The position numbers and the translations under genes were made by a program. From positions 1 to 36,868 of the forward strand of contig CAZZLQ010000017.1 in NCBI GenBank assembly GCA_964655245.1: a stretch of DNA of 36,868 nucleotides. The letters are read 5' to 3'. This document shows, piece after piece, positions 17,477-25,268 of this stretch. The notes below the pieces were generated by a model. The model saw only the letters and a program-made list of their open reading frames with translations, was not told the origin of the DNA and made no database searches. Numbering within the stretch: position 1 is the first letter of the stretch; every line of letters starts with the position of its first letter. This DNA comes from JBEIHI01 sp964655245 (GTDB lineage: Bacteria > Bdellovibrionota > UBA2394).

Positions 17477-18188
17477 GCCAGACGACATAGTTGGACGAGC
17501 TGTCGATTGCGATCAACTTGAGAAGCTTCTGAGAATCAATCAGAGACTGAAGGCTCTCTTCATCATACGTTTGAACCACAGGATTTAGAAGTGCATCGGC
17601 GATTCCAGCAGACTGCGCAAGGTCACCTGTTCGAGGGACACTTCTCTGCGCGATGAGTGCCTTGATCTCACGCATTGATTTCATTTTCTTTGTGAGAACC
17701 TCTGATCTCAGCGCCTCAATCTGTGCCCGGGATTGCCGCGAGTAAACCATGAGACGCAGAACGCCTCCAGGGCGAAGTGCTCGAGCGAGCTTCTCGAGCG
17801 AAAGCTGTGGGGAGAACGTATGATGAATCACACCATAGCAATCGATCGCATCAAACGAATCTGTGTAGTGAGAGACCATGATGTCCTCTTGAAGAACTCG
17901 AACATTGTGAATGCCGTGCAACCAGAGCCGAAGCCGAAGTCTTCTTAAGGCTGAAGAAGACAAATCAGTCGCAAGGAATGAGATCCGTGGGTTTCTTCGA
18001 CCAAACATCAGGGGAGCAATCGTTCCGCAACCTGCGATCCAAACATCTCGGGCAGGCCGAATCAACGGCCAAGAGGACAAATCAACACTTGCTAACTGCC
18101 CCCACCCTCCAAGACCAAAGAGCGGATAAGAGGGATACGGATACTTTTCATAATGATCGGCAATCTGCTGATGATACGGTGAAATCAT
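17457..18188 (-). CDS. SAM-dependent class I methyltransferase
   Basis: The 243-residue protein has a class I Rossmann methyltransferase core. Motif I is VWIAGCGTIAPLMF, an acidic end to strand 2 is TDLSSSA, motif II/III is VLQEDIM, and FDAIDCYGVIHHTFSPQ precedes the post-I helix with LRPGGVLRLMVYS. Before the core is a YEKYPYPSYPLFG segment resembling the YExxPYPRW lead-in of a group of uncharacterised, often TPR-linked methyltransferases. The substrate is unknown. It is the second gene of a two-gene unit and overlaps the upstream reductase by four bases (ATGA). Its 3' end overlaps the convergent ABC ATPase gene by 20 bases. Confidence 0.85.
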   Translation of the reverse strand: MISPYHQQIADHYEKYPYPSYPLFGLGGWGQLASVDLSSWPLIRPARDVWIAGCGTIAPLMFGRRNPRISFLATDLSSSALRRLRLRLWLHGIHNVRVLQEDIMVSHYTDSFDAIDCYGVIHHTFSPQLSLEKLARALRPGGVLRLMVYSRQSRAQIEALRSEVLTKKMKSMREIKALIAQRSVPRTGDLAQSAGIADALLNPVVQTYDEESLQSLIDSQKLLKLIAIDSSSNYVVWLKRQDT

Positions 18189-19165
18189 GACAGCCTTGGC
18201 TTAAAATCCGCGACGCTTCGAAATGCTGAGTTGTACGCCGTGATGATGGAGCCGCCCGTCTTGCCTGCGACCAAATCTCCAATGAGATAAAGATTGGGGA
18301 TATTAGTAGCGCCTGATTCGGAATAAATGGGCCAATCGCTTTTGCAATCAACTCCTGCCGTTCGTAGAAAATTGATCGGCGTCGTTCCTCCGATAGCAAA
18401 GACCACTCGATCGAAGATCTCATGAGGCATCTTCGTTTCATCCTTGAACAAAACCTTGGGTCGACCATCAACATCCTCAATCCCCACCGTCTCAACACCC
18501 AAGCAAAGCCTAGCTCGCTTTGAATCAACCAGCTTCATCAAAGCCTTTTGGTTTGTCTCCATCATACGAGAAAGATCATTGCCTCGGCAGACAAGGGTCA
18601 CATCATTGCGCTCGTCCGCGAGAACTTGGCAATACTCACTGGATGTATCCCCGCCTCCAACCACTAGGATTTTTTGACCCTCTAGTTTCTGAGAGGTGAC
18701 ATCAAAGAGGACCTGATTTCGAAGGCTAGTCGGTATCTTATAGGCGGGCTTATTTGGCCGACCCAAAATGCCTATGCCAATGCAGACAACATCTGAAGAA
18801 AGGACCTGCTGCCCCACTAAGGTTCTCAAAACTCCTGCCTCAAAACTTACCTTAAAAGCCTCCGCCTTATACCTTACCCGCAGCTTGTAACGAGCAATCA
18901 ACTCTTCAAAATAAGTGAGAGTTTGCGGTTTGGTGAGATCCGGAAAGACAGGCAAATGCCCGTGAGTAACGGTAGGAAGTCCCTTGTAGTTGGCCAAGGT
19001 CATTTTCTTATCTGGATAAAACTTACGAATGGCGTCGGCGCAGCTTTCGCCCTTCTCCAAAATTAGAACATCTTCAGGAGAAAGACCGCCTTCGACGCAT
19101 TCGACGCCAACCGCAATCCCCGCCGGACCACCTCCAATCACGATGACCTTGAAGTGATTTCCCAC
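18185..19165 (-). CDS. Thioredoxin-reductase-like FAD/NAD(P) oxidoreductase without redox cysteines
   Basis: The 326-residue flavoprotein has an N-terminal FAD site (VIVIGGGPAGIAVG) and a second NAD(P) glycine motif (ILVVGGGDTSSEY). The C-terminal FAD motif is NLYLIGDLVAGKTGGSIITAY. The CxxC pair that thioredoxin reductase carries just before the second dinucleotide motif is missing (LFDVTSQKLEGQK instead). This points to the ferredoxin-NADP reductase or YpdA-like (bacillithiol disulfide reductase) branches. The ferredoxin encoded at 24129 is one possible partner, but this is inference. The start is a GTG, and the end is coupled to the methyltransferase by ATGA. It diverges from the lipoprotein gene at 19233 over 67 bases. 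Confidence 0.85.
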   Translation of the reverse strand: MGNHFKVIVIGGGPAGIAVGVECVEGGLSPEDVLILEKGESCADAIRKFYPDKKMTLANYKGLPTVTHGHLPVFPDLTKPQTLTYFEELIARYKLRVRYKAEAFKVSFEAGVLRTLVGQQVLSSDVVCIGIGILGRPNKPAYKIPTSLRNQVLFDVTSQKLEGQKILVVGGGDTSSEYCQVLADERNDVTLVCRGNDLSRMMETNQKALMKLVDSKRARLCLGVETVGIEDVDGRPKVLFKDETKMPHEIFDRVVFAIGGTTPINFLRTAGVDCKSDWPIYSESGATNIPNLYLIGDLVAGKTGGSIITAYNSAFRSVADFKPRLS

Positions 19166-19232
19166 CCCAAAAAGGTATCAGGAATCCAGAAATTTATCGA
19201 TTAGAGCCTACGAATCCGTTTAAGTTTTTCGA

Positions 19233-19889
19233 ATGAAGGCACTTCTCATGATTGTCAGTTCACTCATTATTTCTGCGTGCGGACTCAAAGAGGCCAAGCT
19301 TCGCGACGAGCAGAACATCAAGAAGTTGATTACGGAGCGGGGCCCCGAACTCAACAAATGCTATGAAGCGGCGCTCAAAAAAAATTCCAAGCTTGAATCA
19401 GGATCTATCACAGTGCGCGCTGATCAACACATTGACGGCTCACTTCATTCCACTCGTCTCATCAAAGGTTTCTCTGCCTCCAATGAGATTCTCGATTGCG
19501 TGACTGAACAAGTGAATTCTTGGAAGACGGAAGCCCCATCCACGCGCGGGCCTGTTACCATCACATGGAATTTCAGCAACCAATCACGATTTGCATCTGA
19601 ATCCCGAAATGATTTTGAAGCCAAGTTCAAACAGCACGAAGAGGATTTCAAGAACTGCTACAAACAGTATGTCAGTGCTGAGAAGAGCCCGGAATGGGGC
19701 AAGATCAGATTCGCCTTTGTTCGAAACCAAAACGGGAAAGTCGATGGCCTCAAAAAACTCGAGGGCTTTCGAGGATCAGATCAGGTTTTTCAGTGTATGA
19801 GTCGAATCATGGGATCTTGGCAACTAGCCGAGAGCGACTCAAATCAAAATATGACTTGGTCTTATCAATTTCATCCCGATTTCAACTAA
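19233..19889 (+). CDS. Lipoprotein with two AgmX/PglI-like domains
   Basis: The 218-residue product has a lipobox ISAC (Cys16) and then two copies of one domain with a period of exactly 99 residues. Cys43-Tyr pairs with Cys142-Tyr, Gly79-Phe with Gly178-Phe, Cys89 with Cys188, Trp97 with Trp196, and the strand ITW with MTW. Within each copy the two cysteines are 46 residues apart and could form a disulfide. The pattern CY...G...G.....GF.....C....SW matches the AgmX/PglI C-terminal domain known from myxobacterial gliding and other delta-like proteins, where its function is poorly defined. Its stop lies four bases from the end of the convergent wbpD gene. Confidence 0.8.
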   Translation: MKALLMIVSSLIISACGLKEAKLRDEQNIKKLITERGPELNKCYEAALKKNSKLESGSITVRADQHIDGSLHSTRLIKGFSASNEILDCVTEQVNSWKTEAPSTRGPVTITWNFSNQSRFASESRNDFEAKFKQHEEDFKNCYKQYVSAEKSPEWGKIRFAFVRNQNGKVDGLKKLEGFRGSDQVFQCMSRIMGSWQLAESDSNQNMTWSYQFHPDFN

Positions 19890-19893
19890 GTCT

Positions 19894-20484
19894 CTAGTTG
19901 AGAGGTCGAAGCTCTGCATCGGCTTCTTCGTAGTGGCGCTCAGTCTTTGGGCAGATCCATTTCTTGTCGGCGCTGCTCTTGATGAGTCGAACACCATACT
20001 CGCCCATCCATCCAATCTGCCGAGCAGGATTGCCCACGATGAGCGCGTACGGCTTCACATCCTTTGTGACAACTGCTCCAGCTCCCACAAAAGCGTACTC
20101 ACCAATTGTCACTCCACAGACAACGGTGCAATTGGCTCCAAGTGTTGCTCCCTTTTTGACGTGGGTCTTCAGAAACTCATCTCTTCGAACAACTTCAGAG
20201 CGTGGATTAATAACATTGGTAAAAACCATGCTGGGGCCACAAAAGACATGATCCTCGAGTGTGACCCCTTCATAGATGGAAACATTGTTTTGAATCTTCA
20301 CATTGTTGCCTATTTCAACATGTGGGCCCACGAATACATTTTGACCGAGCACACAACCCTCTCCGATTCGAGCCGATCCGCAAACATGGACAAAGTGCCA
20401 AACTTTGGAGCCTCGTCCAATCTTCGCCCCAGCATCCACAATCGCTGAGGGATGAATCGTCACTTCCGGAAAACTAGTACTCAA
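19894..20484 (-). CDS. wbpD: UDP-2-acetamido-3-amino-glucuronate N-acetyltransferase (WbpD/WlbB type)
   Basis: The 196-residue enzyme is a left-handed beta-helix acetyltransferase with many hexapeptide repeats (IHPSAIVDAGAKIGRGSKVW, VLGQNVFVGPHVEIGNNVKI, ATLGANCTVVCGVTIGEY). The WHFVHV segment carries the catalytic histidine region of WbpD/WlbB. These enzymes acetylate the 3-amino group of the diacetamido uronic acid precursor used in O-antigens. It follows wbpB with an 11-base overlap. The aminotransferase WbpE and the epimerase WbpI are not in the window, so the pathway must be completed elsewhere. Confidence 0.9.
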   Translation of the reverse strand: MSTSFPEVTIHPSAIVDAGAKIGRGSKVWHFVHVCGSARIGEGCVLGQNVFVGPHVEIGNNVKIQNNVSIYEGVTLEDHVFCGPSMVFTNVINPRSEVVRRDEFLKTHVKKGATLGANCTVVCGVTIGEYAFVGAGAVVTKDVKPYALIVGNPARQIGWMGEYGVRLIKSSADKKWICPKTERHYEEADAELRPLN

Positions 20485-21535
20485 GAGGCAAGCTCACTTT
20501 CCGACCGTCTCGAGCTGAAAGATAAGAAGCAATCAAAAGCTCCAGGGAGCGCAACCCCTCTCGACCATCCGTCAGAGGCGCTTCTTCACCGCGCAGCGAC
20601 CGAATCACATTTCCGTAATACGGAGTATGACCCTTTCCATAAACAGATTGTATTTGATAATTCACTTCCTGAATTTTTTTGTCTTCATCCCGCGCATCCG
20701 CAAACTCCCAATGTTTTATCTCATTGAGCGCCTGTCCACCCACGCGAACGGTTCCCTTTTCGCCGATAATAGTAATCGAACCTTCAAAGTTCTGTTTGTA
20801 GGTGAGCATAGTGACATTGGCCGATCCCAAAGCCCCAGATCTCCACTTCACTTGCATGATCGCCGTATCTTCAACTTCGATATCTCGAGCCAGCGTTGCA
20901 ATCGAAGACTGAACCGACTCCACGGGACCAATCAACCAGTCCATCAAATCAATATAGTGGCTGGCCTGATTCATCAATGCCCCGCCATCAAACTCCCAAG
21001 TGCCTCTCCAGCGAGCACTGTCATAGTACTCTTGGGGGCGGGACCAAAAGACATTCACGGTGACCATAAAAATTCGCCCAAACCTCTTTTGATCAATCGC
21101 CTTTCGAACCAATTGAAGAGTGGGGTTGAGGCGATTCTGCTTCACCACAAACAAATGCACCTTGGCGTTGTCACAAGCCTCGACCATTTTCAAACCGTCT
21201 TGCCATCGAGTAGCCATCGGCTTTTCCGTCAACACATGCCGACCGGCCTTGGCGATCTCAATGGCCTGCTGAGAGTGAAGACCACTCGGAGTGGCCAAAA
21301 CGACAACATCGGGCTGTGAGCCTGACAAAAGCTCTCCAAGATCTCGATATCCCTTAACATTCAAGCTCTGGGCCGTTTTTTCCAAAATAGCTGAGTCGAC
21401 ATCACAAACCGACACGAGCTCACAATCGGAGCTGTGGGCCTTGATGGCTTCAAAGTGGTTCTTCGATATGCGACCACAACCGGCCAATGAAAATCGAATC
21501 TTGCGCCCAGTAATACGATGAGAGATCGAATGCAT
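20474..21535 (-). CDS. wbpB: UDP-N-acetylglucosaminuronate 3-dehydrogenase (WbpB/WlbA type, Gfo/Idh/MocA family)
   Basis: The 353-residue oxidoreductase has an N-terminal Rossmann motif (FSLAGCGRISKNHFEAI), the family EKP motif (VLTEKPMA) with its catalytic lysine, and the WlbA/WbpB-specific region KQNRLNP. WRGTWEFDGGALMNQASHYID contains the histidine-aspartate pair of the active site. It oxidises the 3-position of UDP-GlcNAc uronic acid so that an aminotransferase and WbpD can build the 2,3-diacetamido sugar. It is first in the wbpB-wbpD unit and diverges from wecA over 132 bases. A WbpA-like UDP-GlcNAc dehydrogenase is not seen here; the dehydrogenase at the right edge looks like Ugd. Confidence 0.9.
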   Translation of the reverse strand: MHSISHRITGRKIRFSLAGCGRISKNHFEAIKAHSSDCELVSVCDVDSAILEKTAQSLNVKGYRDLGELLSGSQPDVVVLATPSGLHSQQAIEIAKAGRHVLTEKPMATRWQDGLKMVEACDNAKVHLFVVKQNRLNPTLQLVRKAIDQKRFGRIFMVTVNVFWSRPQEYYDSARWRGTWEFDGGALMNQASHYIDLMDWLIGPVESVQSSIATLARDIEVEDTAIMQVKWRSGALGSANVTMLTYKQNFEGSITIIGEKGTVRVGGQALNEIKHWEFADARDEDKKIQEVNYQIQSVYGKGHTPYYGNVIRSLRGEEAPLTDGREGLRSLELLIASYLSARDGRKVSLPLEY

Positions 21536-21595
21536 AAGGGACTTTGACTCTACAATCTTTCGCGAGAGGAATTAAGAAAAATAGAGCCCTAGCCT

Positions 21596-21783
21596 GCCCC
21601 CAAAATGGGGAATTTTAGCTTTCCCGGCCCCCAGGAAGCGTGAGATAGTGGGTCGGGAATTGAGGCAATGACACTGTATTTGAGCCTTTTGTTGATGCTT
21701 TTGGGTGCCGTCGGACTGGCCGCGGTTCTACCCTTTCAGCTCATTCCGCGGATCATTCGCAGGGCCCCCGAATGGGGAATTTT
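21596..21783. repeat. Near-identical short direct repeat in the wecA leader and early coding sequence
   Basis: A 21-base block at 21596-21616 in the leader recurs at 21764-21783 inside wecA (codons for about AP-EWGIL). They differ by one deletion and one substitution; both carry GCCCCC, then TGGGGAATTTT. Each can form a short CCCC/GGGG hairpin. The second copy encodes a normally conserved part of the protein, so the leader copy is the odd one. Confidence 0.45.
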
Positions 21784-22843
21784 GGACTATCCCGACAGCC
21801 GCAAACCCCATGTCAAACCCACCCCTAGGCTCGGCGGCCTCAGCATCATGCCCTCCATCTGGTTAAGCTGCTCGTTAGCACTGCTGCTCAGTAGCGCCTT
21901 TGACATTCATGCACTGAGTGCCAACCTGTTACTTTTTTCAAAATCCGTGATCGGCTTTTTGATCGGATCCACCGGAGTATTTCTTTTAGGAACAGTGGAT
22001 GACTTTCGTCGCCTCTCGGCCGTACACAAACTCAGCGCTCAGGCCCTGATCGCCGCGATTGTTGTTCATTTTTTACCTGCTCCTCAAAGCGTGTTGGGTG
22101 TGGCGATCAATCCCTGGATGATTCAGGCAGCCTTTTTCACATGGCTGGTAGTCATCCCCAATTCCGTTAATCTTTTGGATGGCGTTGACGGCCTTACCTC
22201 CTCTGTTTGTAGCGTCTTTCTGATCGCGACTGCCTTAATGAGCTTCCTTGTTGGTGAATTTGGCTGGCTCCTTGTTTTGTTACCAGCACTAGCAAGCACT
22301 CTGAGCTTTTTGCGATTTAACTGGAGACCTGCAAAAATTTTTCTGGGCGATTCGGGTAGTTTGCTTCTCGGATTTTGCGTCGCCTATATGAGCCTCCTTC
22401 TGGCAACAACTCCCGCCTCAGGGGAGAACTGGAATCCGCTCATTAGCCTCAGCCTTTCTTTTGTGTGGGTTTTGGACACCGCCCTGGCCGTCATCAGACG
22501 CTACTGGGGACGAAAACCCTCCATCGAGATCCTGAGGCGACGATCTCGTGGGACCTATCTCAATTTGCAGCGAAACGCTCTGGCAAACATCGTCCGACCA
22601 GACCGAAAGCATTTGCATCATCGAATGCTGGATCGAGGCCTCTCAAGCCAGTCGATTTCGCTCACTCTATCTGGCATTTCTTTGAGCTTTTCCCTCATCG
22701 GGCTGGCCATCTGGTCTGAAGCTTATTTGAGCCATGCAACTTGGTCAGCCTCGATTGCTTCCATGGAGCTGTTCTTTGGTTTGAGCGGACTCGTTGGGCT
22801 TGCACTTCTGGCCGCTTATCCCATTCGAAGAGCAAAGCATTAA
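21668..22843 (+). CDS. wecA: Undecaprenyl-phosphate N-acetylhexosamine-1-phosphate transferase (WecA/MraY family)
   Basis: The 391-residue polytopic membrane protein has the catalytic motifs of polyprenyl-phosphate HexNAc-1-P transferases. These are GTVDDFRRLSAVHKL (Asp-Asp), NSVNLLDGVDGL, FLGDSGSLLLG and the cytoplasmic HLHHRML. It moves a sugar-1-phosphate (probably GlcNAc-1-P) from UDP to undecaprenyl phosphate, starting a surface polysaccharide. Neighbouring wbpB/wbpD, uppP, wzi and the GT4 gene fit this role. TagO-like or WbpL-like donor preference cannot be excluded. The ribosome-binding site is a weak GAGG close to the ATG, and the leader contains a repeat of part of the coding sequence. 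Confidence 0.9.
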   Translation: MTLYLSLLLMLLGAVGLAAVLPFQLIPRIIRRAPEWGILDYPDSRKPHVKPTPRLGGLSIMPSIWLSCSLALLLSSAFDIHALSANLLLFSKSVIGFLIGSTGVFLLGTVDDFRRLSAVHKLSAQALIAAIVVHFLPAPQSVLGVAINPWMIQAAFFTWLVVIPNSVNLLDGVDGLTSSVCSVFLIATALMSFLVGEFGWLLVLLPALASTLSFLRFNWRPAKIFLGDSGSLLLGFCVAYMSLLLATTPASGENWNPLISLSLSFVWVLDTALAVIRRYWGRKPSIEILRRRSRGTYLNLQRNALANIVRPDRKHLHHRMLDRGLSSQSISLTLSGISLSFSLIGLAIWSEAYLSHATWSASIASMELFFGLSGLVGLALLAAYPIRRAKH

Positions 22844-22849
22844 AGAATC

Positions 22850-23128
22850 ATGCGCTCCCTCGTACTCAAACTGATGTTAGTCCTCACACCCCTAGCTTGG
22901 TCGACTCACTGTCATGCCTTCTCATTTCGAAATGCGCCAGTGCTTGCCGTGAGTATTCCGATTTTCTCTTTAGCTGCTGCTGTCTTTTTTACGGCAAGCA
23001 GAAAGGCTCCCGAGGTCAAAACCCAAGCCTCGCTTGATCTTGCCAAGAAAGTCTTTGAACACGACCTCCTCGTCACTCGCTCGACTCTCGTTTCAGAGGG
23101 AAGCAGCGAAGCTTTCAGTGCTCAATAG
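22850..23128 (+). CDS. Small exported or membrane protein of unknown function
   Basis: I do not recognise this 92-residue protein. It has a signal-like N-terminus (RSLVLKLMLVLTPLAWSTHCHA) and a second hydrophobic segment at about 30-48 (VLAVSIPIFSLAAAVFF), then a charged, probably soluble tail. A single-pass membrane protein with the tail in the cytoplasm or periplasm is likely. It begins six bases after wecA, so it may be co-translated with it, and its 3' end overlaps the convergent trxB by 14 bases. The coding case rests on position, the good signal peptide and the absence of a better frame. Confidence 0.6.
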   Translation: MRSLVLKLMLVLTPLAWSTHCHAFSFRNAPVLAVSIPIFSLAAAVFFTASRKAPEVKTQASLDLAKKVFEHDLLVTRSTLVSEGSSEAFSAQ

Positions 23129-24041
23129 ATTCGAGATACTTTTCGGCATCCATAGCTGCACGGCATCCGCTCCCTGCAGCAGTGATGGCCTGACGATAGC
23201 GGAAATCATGAACATCACCTGCTGAAAAGACGCCCGCGATCTTTGTTGCCGTGGTCTGAGGATCAACCACCAGATAGCCTGCTTCATTCATCTCAAGCTG
23301 GCCTTTAAAAATCTGAGTATTGGGCGTGTGTCCAATCGCGACAAACAAGCCCTGGACATTCAATGTTGTTCGCTCTTTTGATTTGAGATTCTCAAGAACG
23401 ACTCGTTCTACGTTTTGTACGCCCTCGATATCACTGACCACACTATCCATAATCATTTCGATCTTTGGATTTTTCTTCGCTCGATCCACCATGATCTTGG
23501 AAGCTCTAAAGGAATCTCGCCGATGGACGAGATAAACTTTTTTGCAGAATCGGGTCAGGAAGTTCGCTTCTTCCATGGCGGAATCCCCACCTCCCACCAC
23601 GATAACATCCTGATTTCGGTAGAAGGCTCCGTCGCAAGTTGCGCAGGTGCTTACACCTCGACCCTTAAACTTTTTCTCGGCTTCAATATCCAACCACTTA
23701 GCAGAGGCTCCCGACGCCACAATCACTGAGTCCGCCGAAACCTCCTTCTCACCCAAGAAGAGCTTCATGGGTTTTGACTTCAACTCAACCCTCGTGACAA
23801 TGCCCGAAACAAAATCAGCGCCAAATCGCTTCGCTTGAGCCTTAAATCGATCCATCAACTCAGGCCCCATGACTCCCTCGGGGAATCCCGGAAAGTTCTC
23901 AACCTCCGTTGTTAAGGTCAGCTGCCCACCAGGTTCCATTCCCTCAATCACCAAAGGCTTCAAGTTAGCGCGAGCAGCGTAAATGGCCGCCGTCAGGCCG
24001 GCCGGTCCAGATCCAATAATAACGAGTTTGTGATGCGACAT
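23115..24041 (-). CDS. trxB: Thioredoxin reductase
   Basis: The 308-residue flavoprotein has the FAD motif GSGPAGLTAAIYAARA, the redox pair Cys133-Ala-Thr-Cys136-Asp (STCATCDG), the NADPH motif VVGGGDSAMEEA followed by HRRDSFRA, and the C-terminal GVFSAGDVHDFRYRQAITAAGSG. It reduces thioredoxin with NADPH in the cytoplasm. I prefer the ATG at 24041; an in-frame TTG three codons upstream (24050) would only add MGP. It diverges from the ferredoxin gene over 87 bases. No thioredoxin gene is adjacent. Confidence 0.96.
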   Translation of the reverse strand: MSHHKLVIIGSGPAGLTAAIYAARANLKPLVIEGMEPGGQLTLTTEVENFPGFPEGVMGPELMDRFKAQAKRFGADFVSGIVTRVELKSKPMKLFLGEKEVSADSVIVASGASAKWLDIEAEKKFKGRGVSTCATCDGAFYRNQDVIVVGGGDSAMEEANFLTRFCKKVYLVHRRDSFRASKIMVDRAKKNPKIEMIMDSVVSDIEGVQNVERVVLENLKSKERTTLNVQGLFVAIGHTPNTQIFKGQLEMNEAGYLVVDPQTTATKIAGVFSAGDVHDFRYRQAITAAGSGCRAAMDAEKYLESIEH

Positions 24042-24128
24042 AGGCCCCAAGTTGCTGGATCTTCAGGGCTCTGACAACTGCTCGTTTTCTACTTTCCTTC
24101 AGACGGACTTGATAATAAAAAAGGGGCC

Positions 24129-24359
24129 ATGGCTGATCCCGCAAATAAGTATCCCGACAATGTGCCCGGAAAATGGTATGTGGATACTCAATGCATCCTT
24201 TGCAGCCTCTGCTCAGAGCTCGCCCCAGCGAACTTTAAGGAAGCCGACACGGGAGATCATGACTTCGTCTACAAACAACCGGAAACTCCCGAAGAAGAAG
24301 CCAAGTGTCAGGAAGCGATGGAGCAGTGTCCGGTTGAAGCTATTGGAAACGACGGATAA
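24129..24359 (+). CDS. Single-cluster [4Fe-4S] ferredoxin
   Basis: The 76-residue acidic protein has Cys22-x-x-Cys25-x-x-Cys28 and a distal Cys67-Pro (QCPVEAIG). This is the ligand set for one [4Fe-4S] cluster in small monocluster ferredoxins. Cys60 is extra and could make a disulfide or be bystander. Such ferredoxins pass single low-potential electrons in the cytoplasm. It diverges from trxB; the CxxC-less reductase at 18185 is another possible partner. A purine-rich AAAAAAGGGG precedes the ATG closely. Confidence 0.92.
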   Translation: MADPANKYPDNVPGKWYVDTQCILCSLCSELAPANFKEADTGDHDFVYKQPETPEEEAKCQEAMEQCPVEAIGNDG

Positions 24360-24401
24360 TTTTTGATTACATCTCAAAGTTGTTGAGTGCAGACTTAAAG
24401 A

Positions 24402-25268
24402 ATGTCCTCATCAGATGGCTTGAGTCTCTTTGACTCCATTGTTTTGGGAATCGTTCAGGGCTTGACGGAGTTCTTTCCGGTTTCTAGCGATGGACACCTC
24501 TCCGTGTTTCAGCATCTTCTGGGCTATCACAAGGAAAATCTCACCTTCGATGTCCTTCTCCACGCGGGAACATTGGGTGCTCTTGTCCTTGTGTTTCGCA
24601 AAGAAACTCTTCATTTGATTCAGCAAACGACTCAACTATTCAAAACTCTGATCCATGAACGAAGCCTTCGGCTCTTATTGAAACCCAAAGAAACTGAGCG
24701 ACCCACTCTCTACATTTGGTGGGTCACGTTTATCACGGGAGTCTTCGGGCTCATGCTCGAAGAGGTCGCGACAGCCTCAGGCCAATCCATTCTTGCGACC
24801 GGATTTGGATTTTTAATCACCGCTTCTTTTTTGCTATGGGCGAGTAGCCAAGACAGCCAAACAAAAAGCCCCGCTCAACAACCCTGGGTCTTTGCGGTTC
24901 TCATTGCGCTCGCACAGTCATCTGCTCTTTTGAGCGGAGTGTCTCGATCGGGAATGACGATTTCAACCGCTCTTTTGTTAGGATGTCGAAGAGATGAAGC
25001 CGGGCGTTTCAGCTTTGTTGCAGCAATCCCTATTATTTTTTTGGCAGTTCTCTATGAGCTTCGAAAACTCGACATCTCTCAGACTCAAGAACTATCCATC
25101 ATGCTGATTGGAGTTGCTGCGAGCTTTATCACGGGAGTGTTCGCCATCAAAGGCCTCATGGCCATGTTGACAAGACTCAGCCTTCGACCTTTTGCCTACT
25201 ACTGCATCGCGCTCGGTCTTCTTTGCCTTACCTGGAGTTTTGCGGGACAATCAGTCTATGGCCGATGA
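24402..25268 (+). CDS. uppP: Undecaprenyl-diphosphate phosphatase (BacA/UppP)
   Basis: The 288-residue polytopic membrane enzyme removes a phosphate from undecaprenyl pyrophosphate, recycling the lipid carrier for peptidoglycan and polysaccharides. The first active-site region is GIVQGLTEFFPVSSDGHL, with Gln19 and Glu23 as the (E/Q)xxxE pair. The second is LLSGVSRSGMTIS with Arg182; the usual PGxSRSG proline is Ser178 here. The mid-protein insertion around 85-105 (LRLLLKPKETERP) is charged and longer than in many homologues. Its last 11 bases overlap the PilZ gene. Confidence 0.93.
   Translation: MSSSDGLSLFDSIVLGIVQGLTEFFPVSSDGHLSVFQHLLGYHKENLTFDVLLHAGTLGALVLVFRKETLHLIQQTTQLFKTLIHERSLRLLLKPKETERPTLYIWWVTFITGVFGLMLEEVATASGQSILATGFGFLITASFLLWASSQDSQTKSPAQQPWVFAVLIALAQSSALLSGVSRSGMTISTALLLGCRRDEAGRFSFVAAIPIIFLAVLYELRKLDISQTQELSIMLIGVAASFITGVFAIKGLMAMLTRLSLRPFAYYCIALGLLCLTWSFAGQSVYGR

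Noticed and set aside
20627..21319. 230-codon open frame on the plus strand
   Set aside because: It is antisense to wbpB, whose product is a clear full-length family member; the antisense product shows no domain.
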